From: Cephaloticoccus primus
Lineage (GTDB): Bacteria > Verrucomicrobiota > Verrucomicrobiia > Opitutales > Opitutaceae
Direction: 5' to 3'
Assembly (NCBI RefSeq): GCF_001580015.1
Contig: NZ_LSZQ01000011.1
Span: forward strand, 1-64,000
DNA length: 64,000 bases
The position numbers and the translations under genes are program-made. This document shows, one piece after another, positions 16,318 to 24,528 of the stretch. The notes beneath the pieces were generated by a model, which was not told the origin of the DNA, ran no database searches, and saw only the letters and a list, made by a program, of their open reading frames with translations. Within the stretch, counting starts at the first letter, position 1. Each line of letters starts with the position of its first letter.

Positions 16318-16338
16318 TTCGACTCCCGCCGGCCCCAG
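16318..16338 (+). repeat. attR core, 21-bp direct repeat
   Basis: Exact copy of the tRNA-Arg 3' end found at 10891-10911. It marks the right boundary; chromosomal sequence resumes shortly before aroC. Confidence 0.93.
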
Positions 16339-16442
16339 GTGTCTACGGAGGGCGTTGCGCTGTGCGCGGGGCATAAAAAACGGAGGGGTGGGGCCTAATA
16401 CTCTCGCCGAGGGGCGGTTGGGGAGCGCAGCGTCGGGGCGTT

Positions 16443-17543
16443 ATGGGTAACAGTTTTGGAACGCTTTTTCGGATCACGACTTGGGGCGAGAGTCACGGTG
16501 CGGGTGTCGGTGTGGTGATTGATGGTTGCCCGCCCAATTTGCCGATCACGGCAGAGGAAATCCAGGTGGAGCTGGACCGGCGGCGGCCCGGGCAGAGCAG
16601 CATCGTCACTCCGCGCAAGGAGGCGGACTCGCTGGAGATCCTCTCGGGACTCTACGAGGGGCGCACGACTGGCACGCCGATTTCGATCCTCGTGCGCAAC
16701 ACTGACCAGCGGCCTTCGGCTTACGATGAGATGCTCGAAAAGTATCGCCCGTCGCATGCCGACTACACGTATCAGGCGAAGTTTGGGCGGCGCGATCCGC
16801 GCGGTGGCGGGCGCAGCTCGGCGCGCGAGACGGTCGGGCGCGTGGCGGCGGGAGCCATTGCCAAAAAAATCCTGTCGTTGGGCGCTGCGGTCGAGGTTCG
16901 CGCCTACGTCGCCCAGGTGCAGGATATCGCGATGGCGCCGCTGGCAGGTTTTCCCGCACTCGCCGATGTCGAGGCCAACGCGGTGCGCTGCCCCGATCCG
17001 GTGGCGGCGCAGCGGATGATCGAGCGCATCAAGGAAGTGCGTTCGCAGGGCGACTCGGTCGGCGGTGTCGTCGAGTGCCGCGTGCGCGGCTTGCCCGCTG
17101 GGCTCGGCGTGCCGGTCTTTGACCGGCTGGAGGCCGATCTTGCGAAGGCCATGCTTTCGCTGCCCGCGAGCAAGGGCTTCGAGGTCGGCAGCGGTTTTGC
17201 GGGCACGCTGCTCAAGGGCTCCGAGCACAACGACCCTTTCGTCATCCGCGAGGGCCGCGTGCGCACGGCCAGCAACCGCTCGGGCGGCGTGCAGGGCGGC
17301 ATCAGCAACGGCGAGGAGCTGTTCTTCCGCACGGCGTTTAAGCCTACGGCCACAATCCTGCGTCCGCAAAAAACCGTCGACATCCACGGGGCCGAAACCG
17401 AGCTCGCCGCGCGCGGGCGGCACGACCCGTGCGTCTTGCCGCGCGCGGTACCGATCATTGAGGCGATGACGGCTCTGGTACTCCTCGATCACTGGATGCG
17501 CGATAGTGCGCAAAATCGGGCTTTCGAGTTTTCGCTTTCTTAA
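16443..17543 (+). CDS. aroC: Chorismate synthase
   Basis: The 366-residue enzyme converts EPSP to chorismate with reduced FMN, the last step of the shikimate pathway. Signatures: [19 protein letters not shown] at the start, [49 protein letters not shown] and [15 protein letters not shown]. Length is typical. It is the first chromosomal gene after the integrated element. DAHP synthase, the first pathway enzyme, is at 38.7 kb but not linked. Confidence 0.97.
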   Translation: MGNSFGTLFRITTWGESHGAGVGVVIDGCPPNLPITAEEIQVELDRRRPGQSSIVTPRKEADSLEILSGLYEGRTTGTPISILVRNTDQRPSAYDEMLEKYRPSHADYTYQAKFGRRDPRGGGRSSARETVGRVAAGAIAKKILSLGAAVEVRAYVAQVQDIAMAPLAGFPALADVEANAVRCPDPVAAQRMIERIKEVRSQGDSVGGVVECRVRGLPAGLGVPVFDRLEADLAKAMLSLPASKGFEVGSGFAGTLLKGSEHNDPFVIREGRVRTASNRSGGVQGGISNGEELFFRTAFKPTATILRPQKTVDIHGAETELAARGRHDPCVLPRAVPIIEAMTALVLLDHWMRDSAQNRAFEFSLS

Positions 17544-17666
17544 GACAAACGCCGCCCAATTTTCGCTACGTTTGCGTGCGCGCTGTCCGACGCCGTCGAG
17601 AACCAACAAGCGCAAGTCGGGTTTCCATTTGGCCGCGCGGTTTGGTTTACAGGTTTACTACTTCCG

Positions 17667-18512
17667 ATGACCGACACTTTTGACACACTCCCCACCATTG
17701 CGGATTCCGCTGCCGAAAAAAGGCTCGTGTACCTGGTCTTGGGGGTGAGCGGCTCGGGTCGTCGTGCGCTCGTGCGCGAACTCATCGAGTCGGGTTTTCC
17801 TGACGAAGCGGTGGCGCTCCTTATCTCCGGTAGCGAAGCCGCAGAAATGGGCGCGCCTGATGGCAGCCCGGATCGTCGGGCGGTAGCCGAGGCGATGTGG
17901 CGTTGGGAAGACACCAGTGCGGGCGAGCGCAGCGCGTCGGCGCCCGCTGTCGCGGGCCGGATCGTGGCCGAGTGGCCGCAGGGCGCGGTGATCGTGTTTC
18001 TGATCGCTGACGGCCGCCGCAATCCGGTTGATCAGGTGGAGGCGCTAAAACCCTGGTTGGCGCAGCACGGAGCGGAGCTCGGCAGGATTTTCTGCGTGGT
18101 GAATTGCCAATTCGCGGCAGCTCATCCCGATGCCCTGCCGTGGTTCGATGCCTGCGTGCATTTTAGCGACGTGGTGTTGCTGAGTGGTCGCGAGGGGATC
18201 CCGAACAAATGGGTGTCGGACTTTCAGAAGCGCTACGCCGAGCAGTGTTATCCCTGCCTCTTTGAGCTCGTGAAAAAGGGGCGCGTGGATAATCCGCTCG
18301 TCGTTCTGGATCCGCAGGCTCGCCGGATCAGCCAGTATTTTGAGGAAGCCGAAGACCCGTTGATTGAAGGGCTCGTCATCGAGACTGATGACGGCGAGGT
18401 CGACGATGCAGAGGCGGACCCGGATGACAGTCCGCCGGAAGATCCGTATCTCGCCCGCCGTGTGGGCGGGCGCCGCGCGCGCGAGATCCCCGATGTGGCG
18501 CGCTTTATTTGA
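17667..18512 (+). CDS. Conserved hypothetical protein with P-loop-like N-terminus
   Basis: I do not recognise a named family for this 281-residue protein. It starts like a P-loop NTPase (VYLVLGVSGSGRRALVREL), but the Walker A lysine is Arg. It continues with a GAVIVFLIADGRRNPVDQ strand-loop and IFCVVNCQFAAAHP, similar in layout to COG0523/CobW GTPases but without clear GTP motifs. The C-terminus is acidic (TDDGEVDDAEADPDDS) and ends RRVGGRRAREIPDVARFI. It overlaps the convergent eda gene by 8 bases. Confidence 0.7.
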   Translation: MTDTFDTLPTIADSAAEKRLVYLVLGVSGSGRRALVRELIESGFPDEAVALLISGSEAAEMGAPDGSPDRRAVAEAMWRWEDTSAGERSASAPAVAGRIVAEWPQGAVIVFLIADGRRNPVDQVEALKPWLAQHGAELGRIFCVVNCQFAAAHPDALPWFDACVHFSDVVLLSGREGIPNKWVSDFQKRYAEQCYPCLFELVKKGRVDNPLVVLDPQARRISQYFEEAEDPLIEGLVIETDDGEVDDAEADPDDSPPEDPYLARRVGGRRAREIPDVARFI

Positions 18513-19143
18513 GCGCGGAGACGGCCTCGCAAAAAGCGCGCGCCTTGGCAGTGATCGCAGCCCAGTCCCTGGACTTGAGGGCGGCGGCCTCGACGAGCGA
18601 GCTGCCCGCAGCGGTGGCCATTGCTCCGGCTTTTAAAAAGTCGCCGACATTGGTCGCGGTGACGCCGCCGGTGGGCACGATCTCGATATGCGGCAGCGGG
18701 CCTTTGATCGACTTGATGTAAGCGGGCCCGAAAAACTCGGCGGGGAAAACCTTGGCGGCATCGGCTCCGGCCTCCCAGGCATTGACGATCTCGGTCGGCG
18801 TAAAGGCGCCGCAAAAAACGGGTACACTGTAGCGGCGGCACAGCGTGATGACATCGGGGCGGAGCGCGGGCGTGACGATGAACCTGGCACCCGCGAGGAT
18901 GCCCGCGCGCGCGGTCTCGGCATCCAGCACCGTGCCGAGGCCGAAGAGAAAATCGGGCAGTTCGGCGCTCGCTTTTTCCAGCATGCGGATGGCCCCCGGA
19001 GTCGTCATCGTGAGCTCGATGCTGGTCAGGCCGCCCTCGGCCAGCGCCTTGGCGCAGTCGAGAAGGCCGTCGGAGTTTTCGGCACGGATGAGGGCCACGA
19101 CCTTTTCGGCGCGGAGTTTGGAAAGCACAGACTCTTTTTTCAT
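18505..19143 (-). CDS. eda: KDPG/KHG aldolase (Entner-Doudoroff)
   Basis: The 212-residue class I aldolase splits 2-keto-3-deoxy-6-phosphogluconate (or 4-hydroxy-2-oxoglutarate) into pyruvate and glyceraldehyde 3-phosphate (or glyoxylate). Signatures: VVALIRAEN, SIELTMTTPGA with the catalytic Glu, FGLGTVLD, FIVTPAL, and AAKVFPAEFFGPAYIKSI with the Schiff-base lysine, then VPTGGVT. Length matches the family. It lies convergent to the P-loop-like gene and just left of tRNA-Leu. Confidence 0.93.
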   Translation of the reverse strand: MKKESVLSKLRAEKVVALIRAENSDGLLDCAKALAEGGLTSIELTMTTPGAIRMLEKASAELPDFLFGLGTVLDAETARAGILAGARFIVTPALRPDVITLCRRYSVPVFCGAFTPTEIVNAWEAGADAAKVFPAEFFGPAYIKSIKGPLPHIEIVPTGGVTATNVGDFLKAGAMATAAGSSLVEAAALKSRDWAAITAKARAFCEAVSALK

Positions 19144-19250
19144 GGGACGCTGCGCAGCGTGTCCTCGCGTGCAGGCAGATGGAAATCTATTTTCTTGCGC
19201 CGCAGGGGAGCGGCCGCTGTCTTCGGCGCGCTCTCCTCAAAGCGAGCTTT

Positions 19251-19332
19251 GCCCAGGTGGTGGAATTGGTAGACACGCAGGTCTCAGAAGCCTGTGCCGA
19301 AAGGTGTGCGGGTTCGAGTCCCGCCTTGGGCA
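19251..19332 (+). tRNA. tRNA-Leu (anticodon CAG)
   Basis: A class II cloverleaf: acceptor GCCCAGG with CTTGGGC, D-arm GGTGGAATTGGTAGAC, anticodon stem CAGGT/GCCTG around CTCAGAA (anticodon CAG), a variable arm around TGCCGAAAGGTGT, and T arm GCGGG-TTCGAGT-CCCGC. CCA is not encoded. Confidence 0.95.
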
Positions 19333-19375
19333 GCGAGGAGCTTAAGCTGATGATTGCCCGAGGGATCGGGGAGGG

Positions 19376-19573
19376 ATGCGCAGGCAGATCATGGCGTGGG
19401 CGGGGGTGACGAGGTGGCAGCCGGATATCTGCCGCCATACGTGTATCTCCAACTTGGTGGAGCTGCGCAGGAAGGATGCGGCGGTGGCGCGTGAGTGCGG
19501 GACGAGCGAGGGCGTCATCTACTTGCGCGACCCTGAGGAGCTGCTGCGCTGGGCGGGGCTGCGGCCGCAGTAG
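19376..19573 (+). pseudogene. Degenerate C-terminal fragment of a tyrosine integrase
   Basis: This 65-codon open frame begins 44 bases after tRNA-Leu and aligns by eye with the catalytic end of tyrosine integrases: WQPDICRHTCISNLV (compare RHSFASYH), DAAVARECGTSEGVIYLRD (compare a GHS...HYR block) and a final RWAGLRP. The catalytic His of the GHS box is Thr, and the N-terminal two-thirds are missing, so it cannot be active. Its position suggests an element once integrated at tRNA-Leu and decayed. Confidence 0.7.
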
Positions 19574-19587
19574 GGGTAGGTAGCCTT

Positions 19588-19977
19588 TTACGGGGCTTCG
19601 GCAAAGCTGATGCGCCTGATGCCGGGGATCAGGTCAAAGTGATGGTCGTTACTGAGGATGGGCAGGCCCAGCTCGATGGCACTGGCTGCAATCCACAGGT
19701 CGTTCGGGGGGACTGTCTTGCCTGCTTTTTTGAGGTCGTGGCGCAGCTGGCTGTAAATCCCGGCAGTGGCTTGTGTGCTGGGGTGGATCTCGCAGTGGGG
19801 CAGGGTCTGTGCGAGCCAGTGTTCGTAACGGGCGCGGTAGCGTGAGGCTTTGATGCCGAATTGGTACTCGCCCAGGACGGTGACGGGGATGACGCGGCGC
19901 GGGCTCTGGCTGATGATGCCGGGGGCTGCCCCTGTGCCGTCTGCCCAGTCGGAGACGGCATTGGTGTCGATGATCAT
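19588..19977 (-). CDS. VapC-family PIN-domain ribonuclease toxin
   Basis: The 129-residue protein starts MIIDTNAVSDW, with the first PIN acidic residue (Asp4). It has a GEYQFGIK segment with the conserved Glu, and PNDLWIAASAIELGLPILSNDHHFD with two further acidic residues. This matches type II toxins that cut RNA with Mg. A longer reading from 20103 has no such start, and ATG 19977 overlaps the upstream antitoxin stop by 4 bases, giving the usual antitoxin-toxin coupling. It lies beside an integrase relic and tRNA-Leu. Confidence 0.9.
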   Translation of the reverse strand: MIIDTNAVSDWADGTGAAPGIISQSPRRVIPVTVLGEYQFGIKASRYRARYEHWLAQTLPHCEIHPSTQATAGIYSQLRHDLKKAGKTVPPNDLWIAASAIELGLPILSNDHHFDLIPGIRRISFAEAP

Positions 19978-20249
19978 GAGGCGCAGGAAGCAGTGCTTGG
20001 TGGGCTGCGAAACTCTGCGGTAAGGAGGGCTTTGATGCGCTTGTTCTCCTCGTGCAGGTCGGCGAGGGCACCGGCGGTCTGCATCCACGGGACATCTTTC
20101 CACGCGGGGCTGGGGGCAGATGGGGTGGGGGCCAGCTGCTCTTTAATGACTTCGGCGAGGAACTGGGGTACGGTGAAGCCACGGCGGGTGCTAGCTTGCT
20201 CGGCGAGCTGGTAGACGCTGCTGGGGAGCTGAATGGTGGCGGTGGGCAT
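19974..20249 (-). CDS. VapB-type antitoxin
   Basis: The 91-residue protein begins MPTATIQLPSSVYQLAEQ, a short beta strand and helix like ribbon-helix-helix antitoxins, with RRGFTVPQFLAEVIKEQL as the second helix. The C-terminal half (DVPWMQTAGALADLHEENKRI) would wrap the toxin. It precedes vapC with a 4-base overlap. ATG 20249 is preferred; an upstream start at 20288 is possible. Such antitoxins usually autorepress their own promoter together with the toxin. Confidence 0.8.
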   Translation of the reverse strand: MPTATIQLPSSVYQLAEQASTRRGFTVPQFLAEVIKEQLAPTPSAPSPAWKDVPWMQTAGALADLHEENKRIKALLTAEFRSPPSTASCAS

Positions 20250-20336
20250 GGCGGGGGGAATGTGGGGCCACAGCCGGTGCGAAGTCAACTTGTGTGGCGT
20301 TTGCGGGCGGGAGACGGGGGGGAGTCGGGAAGTGCT

Positions 20337-21338
20337 CTACTTTTTGCGGGTGGTGAGCTGGTGGGTGAGGGCGAGGAGGAAGCGGGTGTCGCCGGGGAGC
20401 TTTCTCAAGGCGTCGAGGGCGTGTTCGGTTTGTTCTTCGGCGAGGCGTTGGGCGGTTTTGAGGCCGTAGTGTTTGACGTAGGTGAGCTTACCCGCGTGGG
20501 CGTCTTTGCCGGCGGTTTTGCCGAGGGTTTGGGTATCGGCGGTGGCGTCGAGGATGTCGTCAACGATCTGGAAGGCCAGGCCGAGGTGCCGGCCTGCGCG
20601 GCGCAGTGCGTCGAGGGCTTGGGCGTGAGGTCTGGCTGCTGCTGCGGATTGCGCTCGCCCCTGTGCAGCGGGCCAATCGGGGGGCTCTGGCCCGATGCCG
20701 ATAAGGCCGCCCATGACGAGGGCGGCTTCGAGCATGGCGGCGGTTTTGTTGAGGTGGATGAAGTCGAGTGTTTCGGGAGTCGTGGCGGCGGCGTTTTTCT
20801 CGGCGAGCAGGTCTTCCATCTGTCCGCCGATGAGGCGGTGGCTGCCCGCGGCGCTGGCGAGCTCGGCGCTGAGCGCGAGCGCGAGCGCGGGGCTGTGGGC
20901 GTAGTGCTCTTGGAGGAGGGCAAAGGCGTGGGTGAGCAGCGCGTCGCCTGCGAGTAGGGCGGTGGCTTCGTCGAAGGCGCGGTGAGTGGTGGGGCGGCCG
21001 CGGCGCAGGTCGTCGTTGTCCATGCAGGGGAGGTCGTCGTGGACGAGCGAGTAGGTGTGCAGGCACTCAATGGCGACGGCGGCGGGAAGGGCGGTGGGGA
21101 TCGCAGACCAGTTTATCGGGCGAGCGGTTCGCTGGCCGCCCGTCAGGTGCGTGTGTTCATCAAAAAGCTCGGCCGCCGCGAGTGTGAGGATGGGGCGCAG
21201 GCGTTTGCCGCCGCCGAGTACGGCATAGCGCATGGCTTCGTGGAGGCGGGCGGGGCGCGTGGAGGCGGTGGGCAGGAGGGCGTCGAGCCCTTGCTCGATT
21301 TGGGCGGTGTAGCGGGCGAGTGGCTCGGCGAGGCTCAT
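20337..21338 (-). CDS. ispA: Geranylgeranyl/farnesyl diphosphate synthase (polyprenyl synthetase)
   Basis: The 333-residue trans-prenyltransferase condenses isopentenyl diphosphate with allylic diphosphates. Signatures: GGGKRLRPIL, first Asp-rich motif as DDLPCMDNDD (the IspA/bacterial FPP type with four intervening residues), GDALLTHAF, and second Asp-rich motif FQIVDDILD followed by TLGKTAGKDAHAGKLTYV, also typical of IspA. The start at 21338 (MSLAEPLARY) fits the family; the same frame extends further upstream without homology. A Q/R/A-rich insert sits near residues 212-232. It is divergent from murJ. Confidence 0.92.
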   Translation of the reverse strand: MSLAEPLARYTAQIEQGLDALLPTASTRPARLHEAMRYAVLGGGKRLRPILTLAAAELFDEHTHLTGGQRTARPINWSAIPTALPAAVAIECLHTYSLVHDDLPCMDNDDLRRGRPTTHRAFDEATALLAGDALLTHAFALLQEHYAHSPALALALSAELASAAGSHRLIGGQMEDLLAEKNAAATTPETLDFIHLNKTAAMLEAALVMGGLIGIGPEPPDWPAAQGRAQSAAAARPHAQALDALRRAGRHLGLAFQIVDDILDATADTQTLGKTAGKDAHAGKLTYVKHYGLKTAQRLAEEQTEHALDALRKLPGDTRFLLALTHQLTTRKK

Positions 21339-21486
21339 CGTATGTGCGGGGGGGGAGGGAGGGCGTGCGCGACTTGGCGGGCAGTGCGGTTTGGCGTGTA
21401 GTGGGGCCGCGGAGGGTGCGGCGTTTTTTGCGGCCGAAGTGGCGCGCGGGAATTTGAGTTTCGCCTTGGTCGGGAGCGAGCGCGCA

Positions 21487-23115
21487 GTGTCTCCGGCTGT
21501 GTCTGGCAAACTCAAGAATATCGGTGTGGTCTCTGGGCTGACGGTGGTCTCGCGCGTGTTGGGGCTGATGCGCGACCAGTTGAGCGCGGCGGTGTTTGGG
21601 ACGAGTGCGCTGAACTCCGCGTTCATCACGGCCTTTAGTTTGCCGAATTTGTTTCGACGCTTGCTGGGGGAGGGCGCGCTGACGGCGGCGTTTGTGCCGA
21701 CGCTCCAGGAGGAGTTGGCGGCGGGGCGCGAGCCGGGTGCGTTTCGCCTGCTAAGCCAGGTGGCGAGCTGGCTACTGCTCGTCGCTGGCGGGGTGGTGGG
21801 GATGGGGATGCTGGGCTTCGCGTTTGGCGGGCGGCTCCCCTTTTTGGCAGGAAAGTGGTCACTGGCTGCGGAGCTCACCGTGCTGTTGTTTCCCTATCTG
21901 GTGTTCGTGTGTCTGGCGGCGGCGTTCAGCGCGACGCTCAATGTGTTCAAGCGTTTTACGGAGTCGGCGTTGTCGCCGATCTGGCTGAATGTGGCGATGA
22001 TCGGCACGCTTGGTGGAGCGGGGCTGCACTTTGCCGATAGCGCGCTGGGGCGGATGCATTGGTTGTGCGCCGGCGTGCTGCTGGGCGGGCTTTTGCAAAT
22101 GCTGGTGCCCGCGCTGGTTTTGATGCGCCTGGGCTGGCGGCCGCGTTTCGACCTGACGCTGAGCCCGCGGGTGCGCGAGATCGCGCGACTGATGGCGCCC
22201 GGGCTGTTCGGCGTGGCGATTTACCAGATCAATATCTACGTGTCGCGGCTCTTGGCGTTTTCGGTGAGCGACGAGTCGGCGGCGGTGCTTTTCTACGCGA
22301 ACCGGCTGACGGAGCTGCCCATCGGCGTGTTCGCCATCGCGGTGGCGACGGTAGTTTATCCGCTGCTCGCGCAGCATGCCGCGCAGGGGCAGGCGGGGCT
22401 TTTTGCAGAGGATTACCGCAAGGGCCTGCGCCTGATCTTGCTGGTAAACCTGCCGGCGGCAGCGGGGTTGGCCTTGCTGGCCGAGCCGATCACGCGGCTG
22501 CTTTTCGAGCGCGGTTCGTTTACGGCGAGCGACACGGCATTGCTGGTGCCGCTGCTGGCGGGCTTTGCCGTGGGGATGCCGTTTTTCTCGATCACGAGTT
22601 TGTCGACGCGCGCCTTCTACGCGCTGAAGGATACGAAGACGCCGGTGAAACTCGCTGCGGTGAGTTTTGTAATAAACCTTGGGCTGAGCCTCGCATTGAT
22701 GCGGCCGCTGGGCGCACTCGGGCTCGTTTTGGCAAGCACGGTGGCGATCATCGTGCAGACGGTGCAGCTTCAGCGTGCGCTGACGGCGCGGTCAGCCGGG
22801 CTGCGTTTTGCGCCGCTGTGGGGCGGCGTGGCCAAGCTCGCTGTCGCGGTTTTGATAATGGGTGCGGTGGTCGGCGCGGGTTGGGCGCTGCTCAATGGGC
22901 CGCGTGGCGTTGCGCTGGCCGGAACTGGGTTTGCGCGCGACTTGCTCGCGGTGGGCGGGCTGATCCCGCTGGGCGTTCTCATTTACGGCGTAGCATTGTG
23001 GGCGCTGCGGATTGAGGGGCGCGAGCAGTTGCCCGCGCTGTGGCAGCGGCTGCGGGCACGCTCGGGCGCGGCTGCCCGTGCTCCGAAAGAAAACGCAGGA
23101 GGGGGCCAGTCATGA
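21487..23115 (+). CDS. murJ: Lipid II flippase MurJ
   Basis: The 542-residue inner-membrane protein has about 13-14 hydrophobic segments and flips the peptidoglycan precursor lipid II. Family motifs: SRVLGLMRDQLSAAVFG at the start, FLPNLFRRL-like SLPNLFRRLLGEGALTAAFVP, YFANRL-type LFYANRLTELPIGVFAIA, and STRAFYALKDTKTPVK. GTG 21487 is preferred because a GGGAG box precedes it and the family motif starts soon after; a TTG at 21391 would add an unlikely extension. It overlaps the next gene by 4 bases. Confidence 0.93.
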   Translation: MSPAVSGKLKNIGVVSGLTVVSRVLGLMRDQLSAAVFGTSALNSAFITAFSLPNLFRRLLGEGALTAAFVPTLQEELAAGREPGAFRLLSQVASWLLLVAGGVVGMGMLGFAFGGRLPFLAGKWSLAAELTVLLFPYLVFVCLAAAFSATLNVFKRFTESALSPIWLNVAMIGTLGGAGLHFADSALGRMHWLCAGVLLGGLLQMLVPALVLMRLGWRPRFDLTLSPRVREIARLMAPGLFGVAIYQINIYVSRLLAFSVSDESAAVLFYANRLTELPIGVFAIAVATVVYPLLAQHAAQGQAGLFAEDYRKGLRLILLVNLPAAAGLALLAEPITRLLFERGSFTASDTALLVPLLAGFAVGMPFFSITSLSTRAFYALKDTKTPVKLAAVSFVINLGLSLALMRPLGALGLVLASTVAIIVQTVQLQRALTARSAGLRFAPLWGGVAKLAVAVLIMGAVVGAGWALLNGPRGVALAGTGFARDLLAVGGLIPLGVLIYGVALWALRIEGREQLPALWQRLRARSGAAARAPKENAGGGQS

Positions 23116-24083
23116 AGAAGCCGGACTGGTTTTTAATCGGGATGCTGGTGGCGGCGCTGTGCGCGTGGGCTTTCCCGTCGGCCGGGGCGGGCGGCGGCTG
23201 GCTGCGGCCGGAGCTCACGGTCAACGCCGGAGTCGCGCTGATCTTTTTCCTACACGGGCTGCTGCTGTCGTTTGCGGCCTTGCGCGCGGGGACTGTGCGC
23301 TGGCCGGTGCACCTGGTGGTACAGGGCTGCACCTTTGTGTTTTTCCCGCTGTTGGGGTTGGCGCTACTGCCGCTGCTCGACGCGGGGCTCTCGCCGGAGC
23401 TGGTGCTGGGAGTGTTCTTTGTGTGTGCGCTGCCTTCGACGGTTTCGTCTTCGGTGGCGATGACGGCGACCGCGCGCGGCAACGTGCCGGTGGCCGTGTG
23501 CAATGCGACGCTCTCCAGCCTCATCGGCGTCGTCCTCACGCCGTTGTGGATCAGCGTCGTTACCGCGACGACCGGGCAGCGACTGCCACTGGGCGAGGTG
23601 ATTCTGGACTTGGTGCTCTGGATGGTGCTGCCCCTGGCGGTCGGCCAACTATTGCGCCCGCTGCTGGGCGCATTTGCGCAGCGGCACAAGGCTCGGGTAA
23701 ACCTCGCCGACCGGCTCGTGATCTTGCTGCTCGTCTACACCTCGTTTTGCGAATCGGTGCGGCGCGAGGTGTGGTCGGGCCAATCGCCCTGGGCCTTGCT
23801 CGGCGTGGGGCTGCTCTCGCTGGGCTTGTTTTTCGCGGCGTTGGCTGCGGTGCGGCTGGTGTGCCGCCTGTGCAAGCTGCCGCGCGAGGACGAGATCGCC
23901 GCGATTTTTTGCGGCTCAAAGAAGACCCTCGCCGCGGGAGTGCCGATGGCGCAGCTCATCTTTGGGGCGACGCCTGCACTGGGGCTGATCCTGCTGCCGA
24001 TCATCGTGTATCACCAACTGCAACTGCTGGTGTGCAGCGTGCTGGCGTCGCGCTGGGCGCAGCGCGATCAAGCGACCGATTGA
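23112..24083 (+). CDS. Bile acid:sodium symporter family (BASS/SBF-like) transporter
   Basis: The 323-residue protein has about ten hydrophobic segments and the YfeH-type SBF_like pattern: MKKPDWFLIGMLVAALCAW at the start, LIFFLHGLLLSF, FVCALPSTVSSSVAMTATARGN (the sodium-site loop), and IFCGSKKTLAAGVPMAQLIF near the C-terminus. It likely moves an organic anion with sodium; the substrate is unknown. Its ATG overlaps the murJ stop (ATGA), so the two are translationally coupled. Confidence 0.9.
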   Translation: MKKPDWFLIGMLVAALCAWAFPSAGAGGGWLRPELTVNAGVALIFFLHGLLLSFAALRAGTVRWPVHLVVQGCTFVFFPLLGLALLPLLDAGLSPELVLGVFFVCALPSTVSSSVAMTATARGNVPVAVCNATLSSLIGVVLTPLWISVVTATTGQRLPLGEVILDLVLWMVLPLAVGQLLRPLLGAFAQRHKARVNLADRLVILLLVYTSFCESVRREVWSGQSPWALLGVGLLSLGLFFAALAAVRLVCRLCKLPREDEIAAIFCGSKKTLAAGVPMAQLIFGATPALGLILLPIIVYHQLQLLVCSVLASRWAQRDQATD

Positions 24084-24188
24084 GTGGGGCGGCCCCGCTT
24101 TCCTCTTCAGACCACCGGCTCGCATTGCTCGCTCAGGAGTCCGGCAGGGGGCGTTGACAGCTCGGATGGGCGCACTTGACTGAGCCCC

Positions 24189-24407
24189 ATGAAGACCACG
24201 GTCAGCGAGTTCCGGCGTCAGTTCACACGGATGCGCAAGCTTGCGGCCTCCGGTGAGACTGTGACGGTCGAGGCTGACGGCGAGACTTACGAGTTTCGCG
24301 CTCGCCGAAAGGATAGCCTGCTCGGCTGTATGGCGGGTACGGCCAACCTCGAAAACCTTCGGGAAGGCCCCGCCTTCACACTGGAAGAGTGGGGCGACCT
24401 CGCGTGA
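24189..24407 (+). CDS. Phd/YefM-like antitoxin, partner truncated
   Basis: The 72-residue protein starts MKTTVSEFRRQFTRMRKLAA and has SGETVTVEADGETYEFRARR, the layout of small Phd-type antitoxins whose N-terminus binds DNA and C-terminus (FTLEEWGDLA) binds a PIN toxin. The downstream toxin frame starts in a 4-base overlap but is cut short after about 27 recognisable residues. The antitoxin gene itself looks intact. It is now an orphan. Confidence 0.75.
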   Translation: MKTTVSEFRRQFTRMRKLAASGETVTVEADGETYEFRARRKDSLLGCMAGTANLENLREGPAFTLEEWGDLA

Positions 24408-24523
24408 AATACCTGCTGGATACGCACGCCGCCCTTTGGGCTTCTCAAGAGCACAGAAAGCTTTCGCTCCGTGTCCGCGATTTGCGGTTATACGGTACGA
24501 GTAGGGATTCGCGTAAATGGTAA
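24404..24523 (+). pseudogene. Truncated VapC/PIN toxin fragment
   Basis: A frame beginning GTG 24404, overlapping the antitoxin stop, encodes VKYLLDTHAALWASQEHRKL, the standard PIN toxin N-terminus with the first catalytic Asp. After LSLRVRDL the similarity ends near 24487, composition becomes AT-rich, and a stop follows at 24521. The remaining PIN acidic residues are missing, so no toxin is made. Confidence 0.75.
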
Positions 24524-24528
24524 GATAA

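Larger units (their letters stand above)
10891..16338. mobile_element. 5.4 kb integrative element in tRNA-Arg(CCT) with integrase, excisionase, RepA-like ATPase and primase
   Basis: The element is bounded by perfect 21-bp direct repeats, the 3' end of tRNA-Arg plus one base, at 10891-10911 and 16318-16338. Inside, in one orientation, lie a tyrosine integrase, a small helix-turn-helix excisionase, a RepA-like P-loop ATPase overlapping it by 4 bases, a zinc-finger/Toprim primase and a small membrane protein. No capsid, tail, terminase or conjugation genes are visible. The composition is more AT-rich than its neighbours, most clearly in the ATPase gene and at the ends. This gene set resembles phage satellites or integrated plasmid-like elements; which one is inference. 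Confidence 0.9.
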
